41,426 nucleotides of DNA, taken from Candidatus Endobugula sertula (GTDB lineage Bacteria > Pseudomonadota > Gammaproteobacteria > Pseudomonadales > Cellvibrionaceae). Each line of letters starts with the position of its first letter. Position 1 is the stretch's first letter. Of this stretch, positions 9,571 to 18,754 are shown in pieces. The stretch covers positions 1 through 41,426 of the forward strand of contig MDLC01000030.1 of NCBI GenBank assembly GCA_001723645.1. The letters are read 5' to 3'. The notes beneath the pieces are model-generated. The model had not been told where the DNA came from and searched no databases. It saw nothing but the letters and a program-made list of their open reading frames with translations. The translations under genes and the position numbers were made by a program.

Positions 9571-9633
9571 TAATGATTTCGCTCTACAATATTAATCATG
9601 TCACACAAAGGTTTTACAACTAATATCCAGATA

Positions 9634-10734
9634 TCAACTTAACTGCTGCCTCAAATGCTCAATAATACGACTTGATGCCTTTCCATCCCAAAGAGGAATG
9701 TCATGTCCTTGCTTAAAACTCCCCTCTTGAATCGAGGCCAAATTTGCTTTTAACTGAACAAGATCTGAACCTATTAATACGTTAGTCCCTTGATCAATAG
9801 TCACGGGACGCTCGGTATTCGGTCGCATTGTAACACAAGGGACTTTGAGATAAGACGTTTCTTCCTGAATACCCCCTGAGTCCGTGACCACCCCAGCGCT
9901 TTGACTGACTAAGTTAATAAAATCCAGATACCCCATTGGGTCAACAATATTTAATCCTGGAATAGCCTCCAATTCAGCCAACAAACCCAGCCTCTCCAAA
10001 GAGTGCTTTGTGCGTGGATGCAATGGCATAACCAGAGGAAAGTGGGATGTCATAATCGATATAGCAGAGATCAAATGCTGAAGTGTTGATTTTTCATCCA
10101 CGTTCCCTGGTCGATGAAATGTTGACACTAAATACATACCAGGCTCTAAATGTAAACTAGAGAGTGTCGATGAATGACGCTTTGATTTTTCCAACATTTT
10201 TACTAAAGAATCGATCATTACATTACCTACTAAATGAGCACGGTCACCCATCCCTCCCTCTTTTAAGTTCTCCATACCCGATACTTCAGTAACATATAGA
10301 AAATCACTGATTTTATCAGTTGCTATACGGTTTAACTCTTCTGGCATAGTAAGATCAAAGCTACGTAAACCTGATTCCACATGGGCAACTTTAATCCCTT
10401 GCTCTTTTGCCGCACTAGCGCAGGCAATTGTAGAATTAACATCACCGACCACTAAAACTAAGTCTGGTTTCTCTGCTTTTAGAATATCAGAAAAATGTTG
10501 ACTAATTTGCTCTATTTGCTGCTCTCTAGTTACCGCACCAGAACCTATACCCATATTGATATCCGGCCTAGGAATAGCCAAATCATCAAAAAAGATTTTC
10601 GACAGATTCTCGTCGTAATGCTGCCCTGTATGTACCAACACCTGTTGAATGTGCTGATACTTTTCCATTTCTGCTATTAATGGAGCAATTTTTATAAAGT
10701 TAGGCCTAGCACCAGCAACATTAATAATTTTCAT
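9634..10734 (-). CDS. wecB: UDP-N-acetylglucosamine 2-epimerase (non-hydrolysing)
   Basis: This cytoplasmic enzyme interconverts UDP-GlcNAc and UDP-ManNAc for surface-glycan synthesis. The 366 residues are the usual length. Family landmarks are ARPNFIKIAPLI at the N terminus, LVHTGQHYDENLS, VLVVGDVNSTIACA, HVESGLRSFDLTMPEE, STFHRPGNVDE and the C-terminal TDSGGIQEETSYLKVPC with RPNTERPVT. The ATG at 10734 begins MKIINVAGARPNF as in the family; no strong ribosome site is visible. It is the first gene of a minus-strand pair with the dehydratase. No UDP-ManNAc dehydrogenase (WecC) is in the window, so whether ManNAc or ManNAcA is used is open. Confidence 0.92.
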   Translation of the reverse strand: MKIINVAGARPNFIKIAPLIAEMEKYQHIQQVLVHTGQHYDENLSKIFFDDLAIPRPDINMGIGSGAVTREQQIEQISQHFSDILKAEKPDLVLVVGDVNSTIACASAAKEQGIKVAHVESGLRSFDLTMPEELNRIATDKISDFLYVTEVSGMENLKEGGMGDRAHLVGNVMIDSLVKMLEKSKRHSSTLSSLHLEPGMYLVSTFHRPGNVDEKSTLQHLISAISIMTSHFPLVMPLHPRTKHSLERLGLLAELEAIPGLNIVDPMGYLDFINLVSQSAGVVTDSGGIQEETSYLKVPCVTMRPNTERPVTIDQGTNVLIGSDLVQLKANLASIQEGSFKQGHDIPLWDGKASSRIIEHLRQQLS

Positions 10735-11260
10735 AATGATTAAACAAAGAAATTAAAGAAAGATTGAGAGGAGAGCGATTGATAAGGCCACTTTTATTAT
10801 AGAAACACTGCATCATGCACAAAATTCCAGGTATAAGCTCCAAAAAGACTGACTTAAACCACACCTATACTTAAGCCACTACGCTAAATGGGCAATTATA
10901 CACTATTACTTAACGAATAATAGTTATTGCCGTATTAGCAGTAGTTTTCCCTCTTCCGGTATATAACATTAATAGGGAACTTCTGAATAAAGTCCCAGCA
11001 AGTGTGCTGATATAACCTAAAGGTTCAAAATGGTATAGTGAAAGAATTATAACGTGATACAATCCAGATGTTCAGAAAATAACAGATTAATATTCCTACA
11101 TTGGGTAGCTATGCCTATATCAAAGCCCGTTAATTCCCCTCTTTATCCTTAAACCCATTCCTCAAACCGCATTATTGCCTAGCTCATTACATCAACAAGT
11201 CAGCCCAAATAGCTTATTAAATAGCCTTTTAAAGAAACAACCTGAAGCTCTAAAAACATC

Positions 11261-11286
11261 AAAAACAAGCCTACCTTTCGGGCTTG
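11261..11286 (-). terminator. Rho-independent terminator-like hairpin (minus strand)
   Basis: Read on the minus strand, CAAGCC (11286-11281) and GGCTTG (11271-11266) form a 6-bp stem around a 9-base loop, followed at once by TTTTT (11265-11261) and, three bases later, a second T5 run. There is no T run on the plus side, so it ends a minus-strand transcript that starts upstream in the gap. Confidence 0.55.
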
Positions 11287-11475
11287 AAAGGACGAACGGT
11301 TTACGGCATTATTGTTCGCCTGTTTGACTGGGTGGGTAGTTTAGGGTCCATTTGCAAATTCTACATGGTAAATATCAAGCTCACGATAACAACACCCACC
11401 TAAATGGCTAGTGATTAGCTATAGGCGACTGGCAGCGTTACTGCCGATGATACCCTACCCATAAAATAAAAAACC
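11261..11475 (-). ncRNA. Candidate structured small RNA, unclassified
   Basis: On the minus strand a promoter-like TTGGTT, 16 bases, TATATC precedes about 210 bases that fold locally. A hairpin GGCAG/CTGCC lies at 11429-11443. GGTGGGT (11394-11400) can pair with ACCCACC further along. The stretch ends in a hairpin followed by T5. No convincing ORF lies in it, though one frame gives a short GGCCYRELDIYHVEFANGP-like stretch. It resembles no RNA family I can name with confidence; I compared it mentally with 6S RNA, SRP RNA and common riboswitches without a match. An alternative is a remnant of a mobile element. Confidence 0.35.
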
Positions 11476-11658
11476 ATTAATGATATAGACTCTAATAAAT
11501 ATTAACCAATGCGGATTTAACAGACCATAAATGAGAGATAAAGCTGATCATATCTTTTTACAAGGAAAGAGTACACGACTTACTTTAACCAGAATAATCA
11601 TGCATTCTGAAAATATTCTTTTCACAACCAACCTATCATTTTCTATATAAATATTACT

Positions 11659-13848
11659 ATGAAACAAGTGTTGCAAAATTTAAAATCTGGTGAAACCAGT
11701 GTTGTCGAAGTACCTAGCCCGCAGGTAAAAAGTGGCCACTTAAAAATAAAAACTAACGTGAGCCTTATCTCTGCCGGTACAGAAAGAATGCTAGTGGATT
11801 TTGGCAAAGCTAACTATATCAATAAAGCGCGACAACAACCAGAAAAGGTCGCCCACGTTATTAGAAAAATCAATACTGATGGTTTAGCTGCTACTGTGGG
11901 TACAGTCATGGCTCGTTTGGATGAGCTGCAGCCTTTAGGGTATTCAAACGTAGGCGTTGTCCTAGAGGTCGGTAATGGTGTTACAGAGTTTAAAGTGGGC
12001 GACAGAGTGGTTTCTAATGGTCGTCATGCAGAAATAGTCAATGTACCTCAGAATCTATGTGCCAAGATACCCGATAACGTGAGTGACGAAAGAGCCGCGT
12101 TCACTATCGTTTCCTCGATTGGTTTACAAGGTATTCGCTTAACGAACCCAACGTTAGGTGAGAGCTGTGTTGTTTATGGTCTTGGATTAATTGGCCTATT
12201 AACTGCACAAATGCTAAAAGCAAATGGGTGTCGTGCTTTAGGTATCGATGTTAATACTGCGAGAGTACAACTTGCTAAAGACTTAGGTATTGAAGCGATT
12301 GATTTATCATCGGGTGTTGATCCTATTGCTGCTGGTATTGCATTTAGTGGCAGCACTGGGGTTGATGCGGTATTAATTACCGCATCAACTAAAGATGACT
12401 CTATTGTTCACTGCTCTGCACAAATGTGTCGAAAGCGAGGTCGCATTGTGCTGGTGGGTGTTACAGGCTTGAAATTAAACCGAAGTGACTTTTATGAGAA
12501 AGAGTTAAGCTTTCAAGTATCATGCTCGTATGGCCCTGGGCGTTACGATCCATTTTATGAAGAAAAAGGCAATGACTATCCTTTAGGCTTTGTGAGATGG
12601 ACTGAACAACGTAATTTTAAAGCCGTACTAGCGTTGATGGAGTCTGGTGCAATAAATACCGAAACAATGGTAAGTGCCTATGAATCAATTCAAAACGCCC
12701 CATCAGCTTACGAACAGGTTATTAACGGTAACGTTATCACGGTGTTATTAAAATACCCTGAAGTTGTAGCACAAGATACCCGAACCATTAATCACTCAAG
12801 TACCACCACTCACATTCAAAATGCTAACCCCGATGAACCACGGGTTGCGGTTATTGGAGCAGGCAACTTTACTAAGGTTCGTTTAATGCCAGCACTCAAA
12901 GAAGCGCATGTTACCCTTGATACTATTGTCAGTTCACAGGGTATCAGTTCTGCATCTGCCGTTAAAAAATTTGGCTTTATGCAAAACAGTAACGATACGT
13001 CCAATGTTTGGAACAACACTCAAATAAACACTGTTTTTATTACTACCCGTCATGATAGTCACGGTAATTTAGTTAAAGCGGCTATTGAAAATAACAAGCA
13101 CGTTTTTGTCGAAAAACCGTTAACCATTCTTGAAGACGAATTTAAGGATATTCAAACATTAGTGAACGAAAAAACCTTATCTTCGAATAACAAAGGCACG
13201 CCAATTATTATGGTGGGTTTTAATCGCCGTTTTGCTGCCTTAGTACAAAAGATGAAACAAATGGTTGATGGACGCACTCAACCTCTAACAGCCATTTATA
13301 CAGTCAATGCTGGCAATATACCTGTTGATCACTGGACCCAAAGTATGGAAATCGGCGGGGGCCGTATTCTTGGAGAAGCCTGCCACTTTATTGATCTACT
13401 GGCTTTTCTCGTAGGAAAACCCATAACTGCCGTAACAGCTATACCAATGGGTAGTTCACCAGGCGTTTTAGTGACTAATGATAAAGTGAGTATCATTTTA
13501 GAATTTGAAGATGGTTCTCATGGTACGATTCATTACTTTGCCAATGGCTCTAAACGTTTTTCCAAAGAAAGAATTGAAATTTTTTCTGATGGACGTATTG
13601 CACAAATAGATAATTTCCGTGATCTAAAAACCTATGGATTTAATAATAAAGCAACATTTTCTTTACCTAACCCTTTCAGATTGACCAAAGGACAAGATAA
13701 AGGCCACACTAAAGGGTTCCTTTCTTTTATTGAAGCAGTCCGCAGTGGCAAGCCATCGCCAATTCCTTTTAATGAAATTGTAAACACTACTGAGGCTAGT
13801 TTTGCTGCTGTTAAATCTGCATCAATACATCAACGAGTCGTCCTTTAA
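11659..13848 (+). CDS. Two-domain oxidoreductase (zinc-type dehydrogenase + Gfo/Idh/MocA)
   Basis: The 729-residue product fuses two NAD(P)-dependent modules. Residues 1 to about 370 are a medium-chain dehydrogenase (VSLISAGTERMLVDFGKA, LGYSNVGVVLEVG, GLGLIGLLTAQMLKANGCRA). From about residue 394 a Gfo/Idh/MocA domain follows (VAVIGAGNFTKVRLMPAL, HVFVEKPLTI, GFNRRFA, EACHFIDLLAFLVG). Such fusions recur in exopolysaccharide clusters beside heparinase-like and DegT genes and presumably oxidise or modify a sugar; the substrate is unknown. It opens the six-gene operon, with the stop directly followed by the next ATG. No clear ribosome site precedes the ATG. Confidence 0.85.
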   Translation: MKQVLQNLKSGETSVVEVPSPQVKSGHLKIKTNVSLISAGTERMLVDFGKANYINKARQQPEKVAHVIRKINTDGLAATVGTVMARLDELQPLGYSNVGVVLEVGNGVTEFKVGDRVVSNGRHAEIVNVPQNLCAKIPDNVSDERAAFTIVSSIGLQGIRLTNPTLGESCVVYGLGLIGLLTAQMLKANGCRALGIDVNTARVQLAKDLGIEAIDLSSGVDPIAAGIAFSGSTGVDAVLITASTKDDSIVHCSAQMCRKRGRIVLVGVTGLKLNRSDFYEKELSFQVSCSYGPGRYDPFYEEKGNDYPLGFVRWTEQRNFKAVLALMESGAINTETMVSAYESIQNAPSAYEQVINGNVITVLLKYPEVVAQDTRTINHSSTTTHIQNANPDEPRVAVIGAGNFTKVRLMPALKEAHVTLDTIVSSQGISSASAVKKFGFMQNSNDTSNVWNNTQINTVFITTRHDSHGNLVKAAIENNKHVFVEKPLTILEDEFKDIQTLVNEKTLSSNNKGTPIIMVGFNRRFAALVQKMKQMVDGRTQPLTAIYTVNAGNIPVDHWTQSMEIGGGRILGEACHFIDLLAFLVGKPITAVTAIPMGSSPGVLVTNDKVSIILEFEDGSHGTIHYFANGSKRFSKERIEIFSDGRIAQIDNFRDLKTYGFNNKATFSLPNPFRLTKGQDKGHTKGFLSFIEAVRSGKPSPIPFNEIVNTTEASFAAVKSASIHQRVVL

Positions 13849-14724
13849 ATGAATACTCAAAAAACGATTTTGAATCGCCCTCTCATTGTTGTGGGTGCAG
13901 GACGTTCGGGAACAACAATGATTAGAGAAGCCTTAACACAACATAAGGATATCGGAGGCTTTCATTATGAGATGAATTACTTATGGCGCTATGGAAACAC
14001 CTCACTTAAGCACGATCTTTTACAACCCGATCTACACCTAACACCAAAAATTACCCGCTATATCCGTAAAATCTTTGCTGAAGAAAGTGTAAAGCAAGGT
14101 AAATCAAGAGTGCTAGATAAAACAGTGGCCAATGTCATGCGATTGAACTATATACAAGAAGTCCTCCCGGAAGCGAAATTTTTACATGTTATTCGTGACG
14201 GCCGAGCTGTAACAGCATCAGCCATCAAACAATGGAGTGCCCCTCAGTCGGGCAATTACTATGCGTCAAAAGCTAAAACCATCCCTTTATCTTCACTACC
14301 TAGGGTAGCCACTCGCTATGCTTACAATAAGTTGATCAGTTACTTTCGTCAGCGCAACTATCGTCAAAGCTGGGGGCCTCGTTGGGTAGGTATCGACAAA
14401 GCTGTACGCGATCTCCCTCTTATTCAAGTGTGTGCTCGCCAATGGAAGGAGTCTGTAAGTACCGCTCTGGCTCAAAAAGACATGCTGCAACCCAACGCTT
14501 ATTTGGAAGTTCGGTACGAGCAATTAGTACAAGACCCTAACAATCAATTTAAACGCATCCAAGATTTTTTTGAATTGGGTGAAGACAACGTATTTGAAGA
14601 ATGGATCAGTACCCAAATTGATTCAAATAGACAAGATAAATGGCAAAAAGACCTTTCTAAAAATGATTTAGCATTAATTGAAGATGAAATTTCTCCTCTA
14701 CTAAGGGAATTGGGGTACCAATGA
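13849..14724 (+). CDS. PAPS-dependent sulfotransferase
   Basis: The 291-residue cytoplasmic protein belongs to the P-loop sulfotransferase family, which moves sulfate from PAPS to a carbohydrate or other acceptor. The 5'-phosphosulfate loop is VVGAGRSGTTMIREA at residues 14-28. The 3'-phosphate motif is LHVIRDGRAVTASAIKQW. A C-terminal LEVRYEQLVQDPNNQFKRI is also typical. It begins immediately after the oxidoreductase stop and overlaps the glycosyltransferase start by four bases (ATGA), which suggests translational coupling. The setting implies a sulfated surface glycan; no PAPS-synthesis genes are in the window. Confidence 0.85.
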   Translation: MNTQKTILNRPLIVVGAGRSGTTMIREALTQHKDIGGFHYEMNYLWRYGNTSLKHDLLQPDLHLTPKITRYIRKIFAEESVKQGKSRVLDKTVANVMRLNYIQEVLPEAKFLHVIRDGRAVTASAIKQWSAPQSGNYYASKAKTIPLSSLPRVATRYAYNKLISYFRQRNYRQSWGPRWVGIDKAVRDLPLIQVCARQWKESVSTALAQKDMLQPNAYLEVRYEQLVQDPNNQFKRIQDFFELGEDNVFEEWISTQIDSNRQDKWQKDLSKNDLALIEDEISPLLRELGYQ

Positions 14725-15965
14725 GCAAAAAATATAACCTGTGGATTTTAAACCATTACTCAGGCAACTTACGCAATGGTATGGAATATCGGCATTTCTT
14801 TTTAGCAAAGCACTTACGTCGGTTAGGCCATAGAGTGAGTATTGTTGCTTCAACTTATAGCCATTTATTTTCAATGCCGCCATCAACAACTCGATTAGTA
14901 GAACACGAAGAAATCGATGGCGTTGAATTTGTCTGGTTAAAAGTACCCCGATATGAGAACAATGGTGTTAAGCGATTAATCAATATGTTGAGCTATAGCT
15001 GTTCAGCGCAGTTCTTTAATCTTCAAAAATATATTGGCAGACCTGATGCCATTTTAGGTAGTTCTCCCCACCCTTTTTGCCTACTGAATACTCTACAGTT
15101 AGCAAAGCGTTTTAACGTACCTAGCGTAGCTGAAATTAGAGATCTGTGGCCATTAATGCTCGTTGAATTAGGTTCAATCAAACCAAATCACCCTCTCTGT
15201 AAAGTGTTTCAATCGATTGAAAATAAGGCCTTCCGAGAAGCCAATCGGATTATTTCTTTATGGCATACTGCCGACCGATATATGTTAAACCATGGTGTCT
15301 CTGCTGAACGCTACCGCTATTTACCTAATGGAATTGAGTTAGAAGATAAAATCTATAAGGGACAACACCCTTTATTAGACGCTGTTGTTCAGCAAAAAGC
15401 CGCTGGGCGTTTTGTCGCTGGTTATGGTGGTAGCCACGGACATGCAAATCCGTTACAACAAGTTATCGATGGCTGCCATATTTTACAACAGGAATCTGTC
15501 GATGATATTGCTTTTTTTATGGTCGGTGATGGTCCTGATAAAGCAGATGCCGTGACTAAAGCCAAACAGCTGGGCCTTAAAAATATGTATTGGTTTGATT
15601 CAGTCCCTAAAGATGTGATTATGGCTTTTTACCAAGAGCTCAACTGCACCTTTATCGGTCTAAAAGACCTCCCCCTATTTAAATATGGCCCAACCCCTAA
15701 CAAATTAATGGATTATCTAGCCGCTAGCAAGCCCATTATTTATGCTATTCGTTCCAGTTTCAACCCTGTCCGTGAACACAAACTAGGGCTATCTATTGAA
15801 CCTGACGACGGCCAAATATTGGCTCAAGCGCTCAAGCAAATGCGTGATATTTCTCCAGATGAACGTTTACTGATGGGGCAACGAGCACGTGATTTTGCTG
15901 AAAAAGAACACTCTTATAAAGCCCTAAGCAAACGATTGGATGACATTATATTGGAACTATTGTGA
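14721..15965 (+). CDS. Glycosyltransferase family 4 protein (WbuB-like)
   Basis: The 414-residue product fits GT-B retaining glycosyltransferases of family 4. The N-terminal acceptor domain has NGMEYRHFFLAKHLRRLGH and EIRDLWPLMLVELG. The C-terminal donor domain has GYGGSHGHANPLQQVI, FFMVGDGPDKADAV and the GPTPNKLMDYLAASKPI segment typical of WbuB-type enzymes. It adds one sugar to a lipid-linked intermediate at the cytoplasmic face; donor and acceptor are unknown. It overlaps its neighbours on both sides by four bases (ATGA, GTGA). Confidence 0.87.
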   Translation: MSKKYNLWILNHYSGNLRNGMEYRHFFLAKHLRRLGHRVSIVASTYSHLFSMPPSTTRLVEHEEIDGVEFVWLKVPRYENNGVKRLINMLSYSCSAQFFNLQKYIGRPDAILGSSPHPFCLLNTLQLAKRFNVPSVAEIRDLWPLMLVELGSIKPNHPLCKVFQSIENKAFREANRIISLWHTADRYMLNHGVSAERYRYLPNGIELEDKIYKGQHPLLDAVVQQKAAGRFVAGYGGSHGHANPLQQVIDGCHILQQESVDDIAFFMVGDGPDKADAVTKAKQLGLKNMYWFDSVPKDVIMAFYQELNCTFIGLKDLPLFKYGPTPNKLMDYLAASKPIIYAIRSSFNPVREHKLGLSIEPDDGQILAQALKQMRDISPDERLLMGQRARDFAEKEHSYKALSKRLDDIILELL

Positions 15966-18130
15966 TAAACAAATTATTCAATCGTTTTAACCGTCTTGCT
16001 AATGAATTACGTTTACTGGGTTTTAAAGCATCGTATCGGCGTATCATATTTGAAGTGCGTAGACGCCTTGGATTAGATGCTATCGTCAAACGACCAAGAC
16101 AGTTTTCTATTAAACAATACTTACGGACCTCACAATCACTCCCCACCGAAACGACAGAATATATTCAGTATTGGCGTTTACATCGTACACGCCTTGGCCT
16201 TAATAAAGCGGATGATGCACAGCGGTTACTTTTGGAACTCATCCCTACTGAACATCAAGAAGCGATTAGTCGTCGTGCCCTAGAGATACATGAGGGAATC
16301 TATCAACAATTTAGCCACAATAAACAACAATACTCTAGTGACAATTTATGGTATCAGAACCCCGAAGACGGCATTATTTGGCCGCAGACACACTCGTCTA
16401 AAATCTTACTCCATTTAAGACAATATGGTGATATCAAACTCGTTTGGGAAATCGGTCGGTTTAGCTGGGCAATGGATTTAGTGAGAGCCTGGATTTTAGA
16501 CCGTAATGATACTCATATTGATTTGTTATTTAAACTGATTCAGGACTTTGCGGATAATAATCCTTTATATATCGGCCCTCAATGGACTAGCGAACAAGAA
16601 GTGGGTATACGTGTATTAATGCTGACTTTTATACAAGAAGTATTAGCAGAAGAAGATGTCTTAACTGGAGAACGTTTACAATTATTACATGCGTTGTTGG
16701 AACTGCATGGACATTATCTTGAGCACGATTTAAACTACGCAGAAATTGCCATTCGAAATAATCATTTAATTCATGGAGCTATAGGGCTTTATGCCGTAAG
16801 CAGTGTTTTACTATGGCATCCTAAATCAACACTATGGCATCAAAAAGCAGCAACGGTATTACAAGCAGCAGTAGAAGAACAGTGGTACGATGACGGCGGC
16901 TATGTACAGCCATCCCATAATTACCAACGCTCCGCATGGCATGGTATGTTATGGGCAAGGATGATTGCTCAACCCTTAGGGGACACGGCATTAGTGAATG
17001 CTATTCACTCAAAAGCTTCAGCCTCATACCGTTTCTTTATATCTCAACTTAACTTAACCACTGGGATGTTACCCAATTGGGGACCGAATGACGGCGCATT
17101 AATCGGATTATGGACCTCCTGCGACTATGCTGACTATCGCCCCTTAATTCAAACGCTAGGCTATTTAAGTAACAACACCCTGCCTTTTACAGAAGGCCCC
17201 TGGGATGAAGAACTATTTTGGTTCTGTGGTAAAGATAGCCTGGATGCCAATCGCTATTTATTTCAACACTCTGAGTTAGTGAATTTAAACAAACAAGGTC
17301 TACATATCCTAAGGCCATCACCTAGCACATTTGCTGTGTTACGTTGTGGTTCTGTGAGCAGTCGGTATGGGCAGCAAGCAGATCAACTTCACGTTGATTT
17401 ATGGGATAGTGGCAATAATATTGCTTTAGATGCGGGAAGTTATAACTACAATAAAGGTATCCATATTCATAATTGGTTTCGAGGCACTGCCAGCCATAAT
17501 ACCGTCATCATCGACGAGCTGGATCAAATGATACCTCATCGCACCTTCAAATACTTACGCTGGACAAAGGCAGACTATCAAGTCTGTAATATTAAAGGGG
17601 TCGACCATGCTATCTTAGGTGTTCATCATGGCTATACTCGGTTAGAAGGTTGCTGGGGTCATGCAAGATTATTATTATATGTGAATCAGTCGTGGATCAT
17701 TATTGACCGACTCTGGCCGATGGAACCCTCTGATCGTGAGGTAACATTGCGTTTACATTGGCAATTACCACCAGGTAATATTCAGACAGGGAAAGAACAT
17801 GTTCAGCTAACCATCAAAGAAGATAGCTATTACTTTTCATTAATATGTAGTCTAAATCACTCGTACCTAAGCGTAGTACAAGGCGAAGATCGTAAACAGA
17901 ACTTTGATGGTTGGCATTCTCGTTATTATAATAACAGAGAACCGATACCCGCTATAAACCTAAAAGCCCAAGCAGCAAGTGAATGTTTATATATCACCGT
18001 GGTTGGCAAAGAAAAAGCCATGATCGAACTTATAGAGGATAATAAGAGTGTTAAGATAAATCGTGATCACACGATTTCCTTGCAGGTTTTATTTAACACG
18101 GCTCCCTCATTATTAGAAAAATTATTATAA
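15962..18130 (+). CDS. Heparinase II/III-family protein
   Basis: The 722-residue protein has the alginate-lyase/heparinase layout: an alpha-helical toroid, about residues 100-440 (FSWAMDLVRAWI, NNHLIHGAIGLY, DGGYVQPSHNYQRSAWHGML), then a heparinase II/III beta domain (HVDLWDSGNNIALDAGSYNY, FRGTASHNTVIIDELDQM). This family cleaves uronic-acid polysaccharides by beta-elimination. In biosynthetic operons it may trim or modify the glycan being made. The start is GTG at 15962, overlapping the preceding stop (GTGA). I see no clear signal peptide; the N terminus is basic. It ends in a one-base overlap (TAATG) with the sugar transferase gene. Confidence 0.87.
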   Translation: MINKLFNRFNRLANELRLLGFKASYRRIIFEVRRRLGLDAIVKRPRQFSIKQYLRTSQSLPTETTEYIQYWRLHRTRLGLNKADDAQRLLLELIPTEHQEAISRRALEIHEGIYQQFSHNKQQYSSDNLWYQNPEDGIIWPQTHSSKILLHLRQYGDIKLVWEIGRFSWAMDLVRAWILDRNDTHIDLLFKLIQDFADNNPLYIGPQWTSEQEVGIRVLMLTFIQEVLAEEDVLTGERLQLLHALLELHGHYLEHDLNYAEIAIRNNHLIHGAIGLYAVSSVLLWHPKSTLWHQKAATVLQAAVEEQWYDDGGYVQPSHNYQRSAWHGMLWARMIAQPLGDTALVNAIHSKASASYRFFISQLNLTTGMLPNWGPNDGALIGLWTSCDYADYRPLIQTLGYLSNNTLPFTEGPWDEELFWFCGKDSLDANRYLFQHSELVNLNKQGLHILRPSPSTFAVLRCGSVSSRYGQQADQLHVDLWDSGNNIALDAGSYNYNKGIHIHNWFRGTASHNTVIIDELDQMIPHRTFKYLRWTKADYQVCNIKGVDHAILGVHHGYTRLEGCWGHARLLLYVNQSWIIIDRLWPMEPSDREVTLRLHWQLPPGNIQTGKEHVQLTIKEDSYYFSLICSLNHSYLSVVQGEDRKQNFDGWHSRYYNNREPIPAINLKAQAASECLYITVVGKEKAMIELIEDNKSVKINRDHTISLQVLFNTAPSLLEKLL

Positions 18131-18753
18131 TGACTCATCATTTTCAACCAACTGGTCTATCAACATACCAACAAGTGATTAAACGGCTATTTGACTTTAG
18201 CAGTGCTTTTTTGGGTTTATTATTAGTCTGGCCTATTATCCTTATCGCAGCTCTTCTCTCCTCGTTTGATACCAAAGCCAATGGATTTTTTATACAAAAA
18301 CGCGTAGGTAGAAATGGAAAAATATTTCATTTACTGAAAATTCGAACGATGCGTATCGATACAGCGAATACCAGCACAGTAACAACTCGTAGTGACGCTA
18401 GAATAACACGCCTAGGAACATGGTTTCGACGTTTTAAAATAGATGAATTACCACAACTTGTTAATGTGCTGCTAGGCCATATGAGCCTTGTTGGACCAAG
18501 ACCCGATGTTCCCGGCTATGCGGATCAACTTATCGGTAGTGATCGCATTATTCTGAGTATAAGACCTGGTATCACTGGTCCTGCATCATTAAAATATGTC
18601 AATGAAGAAGAGCTGCTTAATACTCAAGATAATCCAGAAAAATATAATAATGAAGTGATATGGCCAGATAAGGTCACTATTAATAAAGAGTATATTATGC
18701 ATTACTCATTTATTGATGATATTAAATATATTATTAAAACGTTGAGAGCTTAA
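18130..18753 (+). CDS. Small initiating sugar-phosphate transferase (PglC-like)
   Basis: The 207-residue protein belongs to the bacterial sugar transferase family of monotopic phosphoglycosyl transferases, which load the first sugar phosphate onto undecaprenyl phosphate. One N-terminal membrane segment (SAFLGLLLVWPIILIAALL) precedes the catalytic domain. Motifs are FIQKRVGRNGKIFHLLKIRT, then ITRLGTWFRRFKIDELPQL with the catalytic Asp-Glu pair, then LVGPRPDVP. Its length fits the short PglC class and not the large WbaP/WcaJ class. With the dehydratase and aminotransferase of this locus it could start chains with a 4-amino-4,6-dideoxy sugar, which is inference. Confidence 0.88.
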   Translation: MTHHFQPTGLSTYQQVIKRLFDFSSAFLGLLLVWPIILIAALLSSFDTKANGFFIQKRVGRNGKIFHLLKIRTMRIDTANTSTVTTRSDARITRLGTWFRRFKIDELPQLVNVLLGHMSLVGPRPDVPGYADQLIGSDRIILSIRPGITGPASLKYVNEEELLNTQDNPEKYNNEVIWPDKVTINKEYIMHYSFIDDIKYIIKTLRA

Positions 18754-18754
18754 T

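Larger units (their letters stand above)
10735..11658. other. Long intergenic region inside the polysaccharide locus
   Basis: No protein gene is supported over 924 bases between divergent wecB and the six-gene plus-strand operon. The right half contains a candidate minus-strand small RNA ending at a terminator-like hairpin (11261-11475). Promoters for both flanking operons must lie here, but I could not fix their positions. Confidence 0.5.
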
